Assembly: GCA_041590075.1 (NCBI GenBank)
Contig: JBFHUL010000104.1
Location: 1 to 9,616, forward strand
Direction: 5' to 3'
Length of the DNA stretch: 9,616 nt
DNA from: PZPK01 sp041590075
GTDB taxonomy: Bacteria; Pseudomonadota; Gammaproteobacteria; Pseudomonadales; Oleiphilaceae
Shown piece by piece: positions 1-7,071 of the stretch; position 1 is the stretch's first letter, and each line of letters opens with the position of its first letter. A model generated the notes under the pieces. It ran no database searches and was not told the origin of the DNA. It worked only from the letters and a program-made list of their open reading frames with translations. Both the position numbers and the translations under genes were made by a program.

Positions 1-311
1 CCGGCACGCGAGTATTTGGCTTCGCCGTTATCGCTCAGAATAAAATAACCGTTACCGGTAATCGCCAGATCAAGGCTGTTGTCGGTGAAGCTGACATTCC
101 CCTGCTCATGCATCTGCCGTACTTTTTGTACCGTCACACCATCACCGATAGTCGCAGCCCCGCCACCAAAAAAGCTGTTGGAATAAATATCACCAAACTC
201 TGCCCGCGACCGTTTAAACCCGACGGTACTGGCGTTGGCGATATTGTTACCAGTTACTTCGAGGTCAGTTGATGACGCCCGTAATCCACTCAGTGCAACG
301 TTAAACGGCAT
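1..311 (-). CDS. flgE: Flagellar hook protein FlgE, N-terminal part (cut by window edge)
   Basis: FlgE is the structural subunit of the flagellar hook, the curved joint between rod and filament, exported by the flagellar type III system. Only the first 103 codons are present; the gene continues past the left edge. The protein begins MPFNVALSGLRASS and carries the N-terminal rod/hook motif NNIAN at residues 22-26, followed by GFKRSRAEF at 31-39. The next part, with a glycine-rich GGGA patch and an LAITGNGYF segment, matches the usual start of FlgE. The start at 311 is supported by an AGAGGTG ribosome binding site just upstream. It lies 23 nt after flgD and is probably the fourth gene of the flgBCDE transcript. 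FlgF or FlgG share the N-terminal motif, but position after flgD makes FlgE much more likely. Confidence 0.93.
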   Translation of the reverse strand, partial: MPFNVALSGLRASSTDLEVTGNNIANASTVGFKRSRAEFGDIYSNSFFGGGAATIGDGVTVQKVRQMHEQGNVSFTDNSLDLAITGNGYFILSDNGEAKYSRA

Positions 312-334
312 GGTACACCTCTACTGTTTGCTGA

Positions 335-1006
335 TTAATTGATTTCACGTACATTCTCCAAAGGCACTGTTCCCATCCCGTTCAAATTGAGAGAGATCGC
401 TCCGCCCTGAGCAATGGAAACACTATTCACATTCGCCGAAAGGAGCGTGCTCATTTGCTGTGCCTGCCCACCAACGCGCGCTTCGGCCTTGATGGTATAT
501 TCGTCATAGGGCATGGGCTCACCCTGCTGATTAGTACCGTCCCAGATAAACGGCACCGAACCGGCCAACTGCTGACCAAGGTCGTATCGGTTCACCAACT
601 CCCCTGCTTTGTTAAACACACTGATGCTCAGGTTGGGAGTGCTCGCTGGCAATTCCACCATCCCGCTCAATGTACCGTCTGCCGACATGGGACCTTCACC
701 ACCAGGCACCAGCACAGTCCTGCCAACCATTGCCGAAGCCTGCAGCGCCTGCGCCGACTGAAACTGCGTGGTGAAATTGTTCACCGAGGAACTGATGCCT
801 TGCATTTCTTCTAGCGCGCTGAACTCCGCCAGCTGAGAGATAAATTGGCCATTGTCCTGAGGATCAAGCGGACTCTGGTTTTCCATCTGGGCAATCATCA
901 ATTCCATAAATTCGTTCTTACCCAGATCATTGGATCCCGTCGCCTTCGTTTTGGGCTGATAACGGTAATCCGCGAGTACATCTTGGCTATTGTTGATTTC
1001 TGTCAT
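335..1006 (-). CDS. flgD: Flagellar hook assembly scaffold protein FlgD
   Basis: FlgD is the cap that sits on the growing hook and guides polymerisation of FlgE; it is not retained in the finished flagellum. The 223-residue protein has the conserved N-terminal FlgD region at about residues 28-68 (LGKNEFMELMIAQMENQSP, then LDPQDN and FISQLAEFSALEEM). The C-terminal half is the Ig/tudor-like FlgD part, with the typical F-x-W-DG turn (FIWDGTNQQGEPMP) at about 153-166. Length is normal for the family. The start at 1006 is backed by a GGGAG ribosome binding site. It is 14 nt downstream of flgC and 23 nt upstream of flgE, so it is almost certainly co-transcribed with both. Confidence 0.96.
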   Translation of the reverse strand: MTEINNSQDVLADYRYQPKTKATGSNDLGKNEFMELMIAQMENQSPLDPQDNGQFISQLAEFSALEEMQGISSSVNNFTTQFQSAQALQASAMVGRTVLVPGGEGPMSADGTLSGMVELPASTPNLSISVFNKAGELVNRYDLGQQLAGSVPFIWDGTNQQGEPMPYDEYTIKAEARVGGQAQQMSTLLSANVNSVSIAQGGAISLNLNGMGTVPLENVREIN

Positions 1007-1020
1007 TATCTACTCCCGCA

Positions 1021-1461
1021 TTACTGCCCAAGGCTAAGCACACGTTGCATCATGGTTTTGGCAGCATCCATCACGTCCACATTGGTCTGAAAGCTCCGCG
1101 AGGCCGACAACATATCTGCCATTTCCTCGACCACATTCACATTGGGGTACATCACGTAGCCGCGCTCATCCGCCAGTGGGTGATCCGGCTCATAGCGCAT
1201 ATCCAGCGGCCGATCACTTTCAACGATGCCTTCCACCTTAACGCCCTGAGACGCAGGTTGCCCGTCGAGACCATCCACGGCCTGACCCATCATTACACTA
1301 TGCTGAATAGCCTGAAAAACCGGCTTGCGTGCACGGTACACCTCGTCGACCGAGCTTGCCGCGCTGTCGACATTGGCGATATTGCTGGCCGTGGTATTAA
1401 GGCGCAGCGACTGCGCCTCCATGCCGGAGCCCGCAATGTCAAAAATGCGATTCAAGGCCAT
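1021..1461 (-). CDS. flgC: Flagellar basal-body rod protein FlgC
   Basis: FlgC is one of the proximal rod proteins (FlgB, FlgC, FlgF) that form the drive shaft across the periplasm. The 146-residue product starts MALNRIFDIAGSGMEAQS and has the rod-protein N-terminal helix with TTASNIANVDSA at about residues 23-34. It ends with the family's C-terminal helix, VVEEMADMLSASRSFQ, followed by a terminal LSLGQ. Length and both ends match full-length FlgC. The stop of flgB lies only 2 nt upstream of this ATG, and an AAGGGTG ribosome binding site lies within the end of flgB, which points to coupled translation. Confidence 0.97.
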   Translation of the reverse strand: MALNRIFDIAGSGMEAQSLRLNTTASNIANVDSAASSVDEVYRARKPVFQAIQHSVMMGQAVDGLDGQPASQGVKVEGIVESDRPLDMRYEPDHPLADERGYVMYPNVNVVEEMADMLSASRSFQTNVDVMDAAKTMMQRVLSLGQ

Positions 1462-1463
1462 AA

Positions 1464-1862
1464 TTATTCACCCTTAATGGCTGAGGTCAGCCCTTTAAAC
1501 TTACTGTTCAAAAACTGAAAGCTCGCCTGGAAATCCAACGCATTCTTGCTGAATTCGGCAACCTCACGCTGTGTTTCCACGGTATTACCGTCCACCGAAG
1601 GCTGCAGCGGGGCACGATACAGGAGCGCATCTGCCGCCTGTGCGTTGCCGTGCGGCAAGTGCTGGCCGTCTGTGGTACTCAATCGCAAGCCGTCTTGCGC
1701 ACCCATTTGCTCCTGTAGAATGCGTCGGAAGTCGATGTCTCTCGCCTTGAATCCAGGGGTATCTGCATTGGCCAGATTATTGGCCAAAATCTCGGCCCGC
1801 TGGGTACGCACTTCCAGTGCCTGTGCATGAATACCCAATGCCTTGTCGAATGAAATTGCCAT
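1464..1862 (-). CDS. flgB: Flagellar basal-body rod protein FlgB
   Basis: FlgB is the proximal rod protein nearest the MS ring/export gate. The 132-residue product starts MAISFDKALGIHAQALEVRT and contains the signature LANNLANADTPGFKARDIDF at about residues 27-45. The C-terminal helix (FSKNALDFQASFQFLNSKFK) is also typical. The frame is open further upstream to about 1922, but the start at 1862 is chosen because the family begins here and a strong AGGAG site precedes it by about 6 nt. It is the first gene of flgBCDE. Its promoter appears to be the -24/-12 element at 1968-1983, giving a leader of about 95 nt. The flgA, flgM or chemotaxis genes that often sit next to flgB in related bacteria are not found upstream in this window. 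Confidence 0.97.
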   Translation of the reverse strand: MAISFDKALGIHAQALEVRTQRAEILANNLANADTPGFKARDIDFRRILQEQMGAQDGLRLSTTDGQHLPHGNAQAADALLYRAPLQPSVDGNTVETQREVAEFSKNALDFQASFQFLNSKFKGLTSAIKGE

Positions 1863-1967
1863 GCGTTCTCCTCGTCGAGTCGAATACGTGCAGGCCCTTA
1901 CGAGGAGGCCACACACCGACACTCTGTTACCCCTGCGCTGGTCAGGGAACGTTCTCCCCTAGAACAA

Positions 1968-1983
1968 AGCAAGAGCAGTGCCA
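1968..1983 (-). promoter_or_regulatory. Sigma-54 (RpoN) -24/-12 promoter of flgBCDE
   Basis: On the minus strand the sequence reads TGGCACTGCTCTTGCT. This is a full match to the consensus TGGCAC-N5-TTGCW, with the invariant GG and GC exactly 10 nt apart. It points towards flgB, and the predicted transcription start is near 1957, about 95 nt before the flgB ATG. An A/T-rich stretch lies directly upstream (1984-2030), as is common at such promoters. In Pseudomonas and Vibrio, early flagellar rod/hook genes are switched on by RpoN with the activator FleQ/FlrC; the same control is inferred here. No activator binding site was identified. Confidence 0.85.
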
Positions 1984-2181
1984 AAGTTATTTTTTCTTAT
2001 TTATCAACAGGATGAGGTTTTTTACTTGAACTGGAACGGCAAGCCGTTTCCCGGTAGGGGCGAGGCGGAAAGACCTACCTTTGCCTCCTGATGCAGACGA
2101 TCAGCAAGGACTCGGCCAAATCCGCTCCGTGCAGCGAACGCGGCGACATTACACAACCTAATGCGAACACATGACCGCCCT
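1984..2181. other. Gene-free stretch between nitroreductase and flgB promoter, with two imperfect hairpins
   Basis: No convincing gene was seen here. Two inverted repeats stand out. At 2062-2087, GAGGC-GG-AAAG pairs with CTTT-GCCTC around a 6-nt loop, giving a 9-bp stem with a 2-nt bulge. At 2033-2050, GGAACGG pairs with CCGTTTC around a CAAG loop, with one G-U pair. Neither is followed by a T-run in the minus-strand direction, so they are not classical intrinsic terminators. They may end or protect the nitroreductase mRNA 3' end. The part from 1984 to 2030 is A/T-rich and flanks the RpoN promoter. Confidence 0.4.
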
Positions 2182-2754
2182 TTAAGGCGCTTGCCAGCGG
2201 GTAACAAAGTCACTCACGTCCAAATCAGCAATAGGCTTGGCTTCCCCCAGAGGTGTGCCGGCATAGAGAAAACCCACAATACTCTCTTGAGGGGCGAGCC
2301 CAAACAGGGCTTTAATCTGAGAATGTCGTGCCAGCGGGCCGGTGCGCCAAATACCGCCAAAGCCCTTCTCTTGCAACACCAGCAGCATATAGCCCACGGC
2401 AACACCACAGGATATTTCCTGCTCGATGAAGGGCACTTTTGGGTGATCCACGTTCTGTGAGATCGCCACGATGATGAGTGGCGCACGCATAGGCATGCCC
2501 TTGTATTTATCGCGCTGCAGCTCGGAGAGATCCGGATCTTCTTCGGTGGCAATGCGGCAAATCTCCGCCCCCAAGGCCGATCGAGCGTCGCCCTCTACAA
2601 TGACAAAACGCCAAGGCCGCAACATCATATGATCGGGCGCGCGAAATGCCGCTTTAAAGGCCGCATTCAGCGTGTCGGCATCGGGGGCCGGTTCTGTCAG
2701 GCGAGGAAAAGATACGCGCTGACTGATCAGCTCGGCTAGCGTTTCGTAAGGCAT
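2182..2754 (-). CDS. Nitroreductase family protein, YdjA-like
   Basis: This is a probable FMN-dependent NAD(P)H oxidoreductase of the nitroreductase superfamily, closest by motif to Escherichia coli YdjA. The physiological substrate of that group is not established. The product is 190 residues, typical for the compact YdjA type. Visible matches are SQRVSFPRLTEPAP at 11-24, RAPDH at 38-42, PWRF at 47-50, RAPLIIV at 90-96, the cofactor-side loop GFGGIWRTG at 131-139 and GFLYAGTP at 161-168. An in-frame GTG at 2760 exists, but the ATG at 2754 is preferred because AGGAG lies 5 nt before it and would overlap the GTG. It is divergent from the adenylate cyclase gene and separated from flgB by a gene-free stretch, so it is probably a single-gene unit. 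YdjA is the best name, but function is inferred from family only. Confidence 0.9.
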   Translation of the reverse strand: MPYETLAELISQRVSFPRLTEPAPDADTLNAAFKAAFRAPDHMMLRPWRFVIVEGDARSALGAEICRIATEEDPDLSELQRDKYKGMPMRAPLIIVAISQNVDHPKVPFIEQEISCGVAVGYMLLVLQEKGFGGIWRTGPLARHSQIKALFGLAPQESIVGFLYAGTPLGEAKPIADLDVSDFVTRWQAP

Positions 2755-2873
2755 ACGCACTCCTGAGGTACTGGCTGGGAATTGTGTCGCCGGAGTGGAA
2801 CTGATAACCTAGCGGCCGTCCATCCGCACCGCCCGCCATAGTAGCGAAAATACCGGCAGGCCTGAAGTGTTGT

Positions 2874-2887
2874 GCGTCTCAAGACGC
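2874..2887. promoter_or_regulatory. Perfect 6-2-6 inverted repeat in the divergent nitroreductase/cyclase intergenic region
   Basis: GCGTCT-CA-AGACGC is a perfect dyad in the 286-nt region between two divergent genes (2755-3040). Its place would suit an operator for a dimeric regulator, but no regulator gene is adjacent and a 6-bp dyad can occur by chance. No convincing sigma-70 promoter was recognised elsewhere in this region. Confidence 0.25.
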
Positions 2888-3040
2888 TCGCAGTTGGAAG
2901 CGGCATGGTCGGGCAGCGTAAAGCGAAGATAATAACAGCATGCACCGGCGCACAGGGAATCATCGGGCTGGCAAGGCTCAAGCAAATGGATGCCGCGTGA
3001 TGCCGACTCGGTCTCGGGTCAGTCGATAACAGAAGTACAT

Positions 3041-4420
3041 ATGATATCTAAAAAGCTCATCGCCAGCGGCGAGTCACCGCCATCGGTCATGCCCGCTTAT
3101 AACGGCAGGGTGCTGGCTTATCTTACGTCCAGCATCACTTACATCACCGGCATTTTAGAAGAACATTTCGATAGCAATCTCATCTGGTTTGTACCCGCAG
3201 CCATGCTGTGGCCCCATCTTTTGTACTTCGTCATCCGCTACCTCAAACTGCACCAAAGTGCCGTTGCGCGGGAAAACACACTGCTCGTCGATGGCGCCAT
3301 TGCCGGCCTGAGCGTTGTACTCATTGAATTCAGCACCATGGCAACGATCGCCACGCTGCTGATGGCCAGTTTCAGCTTTATCATTGTGGGCGGCATGCGC
3401 GTATGGCTGCTGGGGAATCTGGTCATGTTTGTGTCCATGATTCTGTCCACCATGGTATTCGGCCTGGACTTTGCCCCCGCCGAACCGGTCATTGTGAGTA
3501 TCGTGGCCGGACTGGGTGCAGGCGTATATGTCTCGGTCACCGCTTACTACACGCACCAACAAGCCAAAGCACTGGTCAAAGCCAAATCACAGATACAACA
3601 TCAACGAGAACAATCAATTTCGCTGTCGCACAAACTGGCAAAATATCTTTCTCCCCAGGTCTGGCAATCCATCTTCACCGGCGAACGGGATGTGCGTCTC
3701 GAAACTCAACGCAAGAAACTGACTATCTTCTTCTCCGATATCAAAGGCTTCACCGAGCTGGCTGAAGAAATGGAGCCGGAAGGATTGACCGAGCTGCTGA
3801 ATAGCTACTTTAACGAGATGTCGCAGATCGCACTCAAATACGGTGGCACCATCGATAAGTTTGTCGGCGACAGCATCATGATTTTCTTCGGCGATCCCAC
3901 CAGCCGTGGCACCAAAGAAGACACTCTTGCCTGTGTTGCGATGGCGATCGAGATGCGCAAGCACATGAAGATATTACGGCAAAAGTGGCAAAGCCAGGGT
4001 ATCAAGACGCCCCTGCAGATTCGCATTGGCATTAGCACCGGCTACAGCACTGTCGGTAACTTCGGCGCCGAGAATCGCATGGATTACACCATCATCGGGA
4101 AAGAGGTAAACCTCGCCTCACGACTCGAATCGCTGGCCGAACCGGGAGAAATCCTCATCTCCTACGAAACCTTCTCGCTCGTGAAGGAAAAGGTCATGTG
4201 TCGTGATAAAGGCGAGATCACGGTAAAAGGCTTTGCCCGCCCCGTACCGATTTATCAGATTATCGATTTTCGTCGCGACATCGGCGCCGGTCAAAGCTTT
4301 ATCGAACACGAAACCGAAGGTTTTGCGCTGTACGTGGATACCGACAAGATCAACGGCGAAGAGCGTGATAATGTCGTGCGCGCGCTCGAACGTGCGGCGG
4401 AAAAACTGCGTGACAGCTAA
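3041..4420 (+). CDS. Membrane class III adenylate cyclase with MASE2 sensor domain (CyaB-like)
   Basis: Predicted to make cAMP from ATP at the inner membrane, resembling Pseudomonas aeruginosa CyaB in layout and length (459 residues). Residues about 45-170 are a multi-span hydrophobic region with the MASE2-like WPHLLYFVIRY and ENTLLVDGAIAG segments. A charged linker (about 170-220) leads to the cyclase homology domain (about 225-412). All catalytic positions are present: metal aspartates D233 (FSDIKGFT) and D277 (FVGD), the adenine-selecting pair K273 (IDKF) and D348 (MDYT), and N357/R361 (NLASR) for transition-state binding. K and D at the selecting positions favour ATP over GTP. A tail of about 45 residues follows. 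The frame is open from an ATG at 2990, but the ATG at 3041 has AGAAG 5 nt upstream, while 2990 lacks a spaced ribosome site. It is convergent with queF. Confidence 0.9.
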   Translation: MISKKLIASGESPPSVMPAYNGRVLAYLTSSITYITGILEEHFDSNLIWFVPAAMLWPHLLYFVIRYLKLHQSAVARENTLLVDGAIAGLSVVLIEFSTMATIATLLMASFSFIIVGGMRVWLLGNLVMFVSMILSTMVFGLDFAPAEPVIVSIVAGLGAGVYVSVTAYYTHQQAKALVKAKSQIQHQREQSISLSHKLAKYLSPQVWQSIFTGERDVRLETQRKKLTIFFSDIKGFTELAEEMEPEGLTELLNSYFNEMSQIALKYGGTIDKFVGDSIMIFFGDPTSRGTKEDTLACVAMAIEMRKHMKILRQKWQSQGIKTPLQIRIGISTGYSTVGNFGAENRMDYTIIGKEVNLASRLESLAEPGEILISYETFSLVKEKVMCRDKGEITVKGFARPVPIYQIIDFRRDIGAGQSFIEHETEGFALYVDTDKINGEERDNVVRALERAAEKLRDS

Positions 4421-4421
4421 A

Positions 4422-4442
4422 CAGGCATCACTCTATTGCCTG
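4422..4442. terminator. Weak hairpin between convergent cyclase and queF genes
   Basis: CAGGCA (4422-4427) and TGCCTG (4437-4442) form a 6-bp stem with a 9-nt loop that spans the 12-nt gap between the two stop codons and the last codons of queF. In the minus direction it is followed by only TTT, and in the plus direction by no T-run, so terminator strength is doubtful. Its place at a convergent junction is the main support. Confidence 0.35.
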
Positions 4443-5266
4443 ATCGTACGCCCCTCGGGCGCCCAAGGTGCACGGTCGGGCGTAGCCCGATAGGGATTGA
4501 TGTCCAAACCACCACGCCGCGTATAGCGCGCATACACCGCCAGCGACCGAGGCTGGCACTGGGCCATCACATCACAGAAAATCCGCTCCACACAATGCTC
4601 GTGAAAGTCCTGACACTGACGAAACGAAACGACATACTTCAACAGACTTTCGTGACAGATCGCGGGCCCAGAATAGCTTATCATCAGCGACCCCCAGTCC
4701 GGTTGCCCCGTCACCGGGCAGTTAGAACGCAACAGATCGGAATATACACACTCGTCAACACTCTGCGCACTCTCGCGTAGCCGCAGCAGCCCGGCGTCGG
4801 GCTGATACACAAAATCCCGCACATCCAGTGTATCCAGACACGTCGCACTGTCGGACAGTTCCACTAACGGAAGGCTTGCAGCGCGGGCTGGCATCAGGCG
4901 CACATCCACATTCGCCTGTGCCGCATGAGACAAGTCTTTGCGCAGTACCTCCGCAAGCGCTTCGCGAGTGGCAAAAGACTGCTGATTAAGGGAATTGAGA
5001 TACAACTTGAAGGACTTGGATTCAATCATCATCGGCGCATCATGTGGCAGACGAAATTCCGCCACTGCGACTTCCGGTTTGCCGGACGGCTGCAGCCATG
5101 ACACTTCATAAGCGGTCCACAGGTCTTCGCCGATAAATGGCAGGGCCGCACCTAAGCCAAGGGCCGTCCGTTTTTCAGCGCGCGCAAGCGGAAACAACAA
5201 GGTGGGGTCGTAGTGATGATCATAGCGCGTCGCTTTACCCAACAGACTGTCTTTCTCGTGCCCCAT
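4433..5266 (-). CDS. queF: NADPH-dependent 7-cyano-7-deazaguanine reductase QueF
   Basis: QueF reduces the nitrile of preQ0 to the amine of preQ1 using NADPH, the last step before insertion into tRNA on the way to queuosine; it is a cytosolic tunnelling-fold enzyme. The 277-residue product has the length of the bimodular E. coli type. Visible hallmarks are the QueF motif ESKSFKLYLNS at 82-92, the nucleophilic cysteine C183 with D190 in SNCPVTGQPDW, and FHEHCVERIF at 221-230 with the conserved FHE. The C-terminal part, RYTRRGGLDINPYR, is also typical. The start at 5266 has an AAGGAG site 6 nt away. It follows the ABC permease by 16 nt on the same strand, so it is probably co-transcribed with the transporter. 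No other queuosine gene is present in the window. Confidence 0.97.
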   Translation of the reverse strand: MGHEKDSLLGKATRYDHHYDPTLLFPLARAEKRTALGLGAALPFIGEDLWTAYEVSWLQPSGKPEVAVAEFRLPHDAPMMIESKSFKLYLNSLNQQSFATREALAEVLRKDLSHAAQANVDVRLMPARAASLPLVELSDSATCLDTLDVRDFVYQPDAGLLRLRESAQSVDECVYSDLLRSNCPVTGQPDWGSLMISYSGPAICHESLLKYVVSFRQCQDFHEHCVERIFCDVMAQCQPRSLAVYARYTRRGGLDINPYRATPDRAPWAPEGRTIRQ

Positions 5267-5282
5267 TTATACTCCTTATATG

Positions 5283-6056
5283 CTAACTTCGAATGCCCAC
5301 ACCACGATTCAGCAACGACAAAGAGAAACTGAACAGCACCACAATAAAGCCCAGAATCATCGCATAAGAGAAGGCAATATTCACATCACTGACGCCCAGA
5401 ATGCCATAGCGGAAGGCATTCACCATGTACAGTATGGGATTGATCTGGGACACCCCCTGCCAGAATGCGGGTAACAGGGAGATACTGTAAAACACGCCTC
5501 CCAGATAGGTAAGTGGCGTCAATACAAAGGTCGGGACAATGGAAATGTCATCGAACTTGGTGGCATATACCGCGTTGATGAATCCGCCCAGGGAAAACAG
5601 GATGGCGGTCAACAGCACTACTGAGGCAGTGATTCCCACATGATGAATCTGCAAATCGGTAAAACCCAGAGAAAGCAGGGTCACTATGAGGCCCACGGCC
5701 AGACCTCTCGACACGCCACCCGCCACATAGCCAATCAGAACCACCCAGTTGGGTACGGGCGACACCAGCACCTCTTCGATACTGCGCTGAAACTTCATTC
5801 CAAAAAACGACGATACGACATTGGCATAGGAGTTGGTAATCACCGACATCATGATCAATCCCGGCACAATAAAGTCCATGTAATTGTAGCCACCCATTTC
5901 GCCGATACGCGGGCCAATCAGATTTCCAAAAATGACAAAGTACAATGCCATGGTGATCGCCGGAGGTAATAACGTTTGCGCCCAGATACGGGTAAACCGA
6001 CGCACTTCTTTTACGACGATGGTGGTAAACGCAATCCATATTTGATGTACAGTCAT
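5283..6056 (-). CDS. ABC-2 type transporter permease (YadH-like)
   Basis: Inner-membrane half of an ABC-2 family exporter; substrates of the YadGH type are not firmly known. The 257-residue protein shows six likely membrane spans at about residues 29-48, 60-80, 105-131, 141-164, 172-194 and 229-249. Family marks include the cytoplasmic FQRSIEEVLVSPVP loop at 89-102 and the PLTYLGGVFYSISLLP and NPILYMVNAFRYG segments at 181-218. Its ATG overlaps the ATPase stop by 4 nt (ATGA), a sign of translational coupling, with a GAGGGG ribosome site inside the ATPase gene. A GGGGCGCCCC palindrome sits between that site and the start. The stop is 16 nt before queF. Confidence 0.93.
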   Translation of the reverse strand: MTVHQIWIAFTTIVVKEVRRFTRIWAQTLLPPAITMALYFVIFGNLIGPRIGEMGGYNYMDFIVPGLIMMSVITNSYANVVSSFFGMKFQRSIEEVLVSPVPNWVVLIGYVAGGVSRGLAVGLIVTLLSLGFTDLQIHHVGITASVVLLTAILFSLGGFINAVYATKFDDISIVPTFVLTPLTYLGGVFYSISLLPAFWQGVSQINPILYMVNAFRYGILGVSDVNIAFSYAMILGFIVVLFSFSLSLLNRGVGIRS

Positions 6057-7012
6057 CGGGGCGCCCCCTCATGATTCGCTGCCACGGTGGCACTTTCACT
6101 GCCTTTTTGAACCAGCCCCAGAAACAGCTCCTCCAGTCGATTGGCCTTGGCGCGCAGACTTTTTACTTGTAACTGTTTTTGCTCCAGCATATGAAACAAC
6201 TGATTGAGGTTCTGACCTTTATCCACCTCAACCTCTAACTGACCCTCTGCATTGACGTGTACTTCAAACGGACCCAAATCGGGCGTTTGCGCCGGCACCT
6301 GTTCCAGATCCAGCACGAAAGTTTCGGTGTGCAATTTACTCAATAGCTCTTTCTTGCTGGTGTTTTCGAGAATGCGCCCCTGATCAATAATCGCAATATT
6401 ACGGCACAAAGCCTCGGCCTCTTCCAGATAGTGCGTCGTCAGAATAATGGTTGTTCCCTGCCGATTGATTTCCTGCAGAAACTGCCACATGGAGCGGCGC
6501 AATTCGATATCCACGCCCGCCGTCGGCTCATCAAGGATTAGCAGCTTGGGCTTATGGACCAAGGCTCTGGCTATCATAAGCCGACGTTTCATGCCGCCGG
6601 ACAGCATTCGAGAGGGCTGATCCCGCTTTTCCCACAAACCTAATTGTTTGAGAAAATGCGCACTGGTCTGCCTGGCTTCTGCTGCCGGGATGCCATAGTA
6701 GCCGGCCTGCGTGACGAGAATATCAGCCACCTTTTCAAACTGATTGAAGTTGATTTCCTGTGGCACCACACCCAAACACGTTTTGGCTTTGACCAGATCA
6801 GTTTCAAGATCATATCCAAAAATTTTTACCGAACCGCGACTTTTATTGATCAGCGAAGAAACGATTCCCAGCGTGGTGGACTTTCCCGCGCCGTTGGGGC
6901 CGAGCAAGGCGAAAAAATCACCCTGAGAGACACTGAAGCTGACATCATTCAATGCCTGATGGCCGTTCTCGTAGGTTTTGCTGAGCCCCTCTATGGCAAG
7001 TGCCGGCGTCAT
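6053..7012 (-). CDS. ABC transporter ATP-binding protein (YadG-like)
   Basis: Cytoplasmic ATPase that powers the adjacent ABC-2 permease. The 319-residue product has a complete nucleotide-binding domain: Walker A GPNGAGKS at 38-45, Q-loop Q85, signature LSGGM at 137-141, Walker B LLILDEP at 157-163, D-loop AGVD at 165-168 and switch histidine H194. A C-terminal extension of about 90 residues (from about 225) follows, rich in L, Q and charged residues, as is common in CcmA/DrrA-type ATPases. All catalytic residues are intact. The start at 7012 has an AAGGAAG ribosome site. The preceding DTW-domain gene ends 59 nt upstream on the same strand; no promoter or terminator was recognised in that gap, so co-transcription is possible but not shown. 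Confidence 0.95.
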   Translation of the reverse strand: MTPALAIEGLSKTYENGHQALNDVSFSVSQGDFFALLGPNGAGKSTTLGIVSSLINKSRGSVKIFGYDLETDLVKAKTCLGVVPQEINFNQFEKVADILVTQAGYYGIPAAEARQTSAHFLKQLGLWEKRDQPSRMLSGGMKRRLMIARALVHKPKLLILDEPTAGVDIELRRSMWQFLQEINRQGTTIILTTHYLEEAEALCRNIAIIDQGRILENTSKKELLSKLHTETFVLDLEQVPAQTPDLGPFEVHVNAEGQLEVEVDKGQNLNQLFHMLEQKQLQVKSLRAKANRLEELFLGLVQKGSESATVAANHEGAPR

Positions 7013-7071
7013 AACACGCTTCCTTTCTTTGTCGGGAATAGTAAGTAGGAAAGTGAGGGCTTTATCTGGCG

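Noticed and set aside
455..1518. Plus-strand open frames opposite flgD and flgC
   Set aside because: They are shadows of the flagellar genes, with His/Arg-rich unnatural composition and no motifs.
1863..1922. Upstream extension of FlgB
   Set aside because: The frame is open, but the FlgB family starts at MAISFDKALG and the strong AGGAG site is placed for the ATG at 1862.
2926..2935. Sigma-70 -10-like AGATAATAAC before the cyclase
   Set aside because: No acceptable -35 box lies 16-18 nt upstream.
2736..2981. Minus-strand open frame of 81 codons in the nitroreductase/cyclase intergenic region
   Set aside because: It has no family motif and overlaps the start of the nitroreductase in another frame; it is most likely a chance frame in G/C-rich DNA.
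2990..3040. Longer N-terminus of the adenylate cyclase from the ATG at 2990
   Set aside because: It lacks a well-spaced ribosome binding site and adds 17 residues without recognisable features; the ATG at 3041 has AGAAG 5 nt upstream. The longer form cannot be fully excluded.
7013..7071. Possible separate promoter between the DTW gene and the ABC ATPase
   Set aside because: The 59-nt gap has a ribosome binding site, but no recognisable -35/-10 pair, hairpin terminator or operator was seen.
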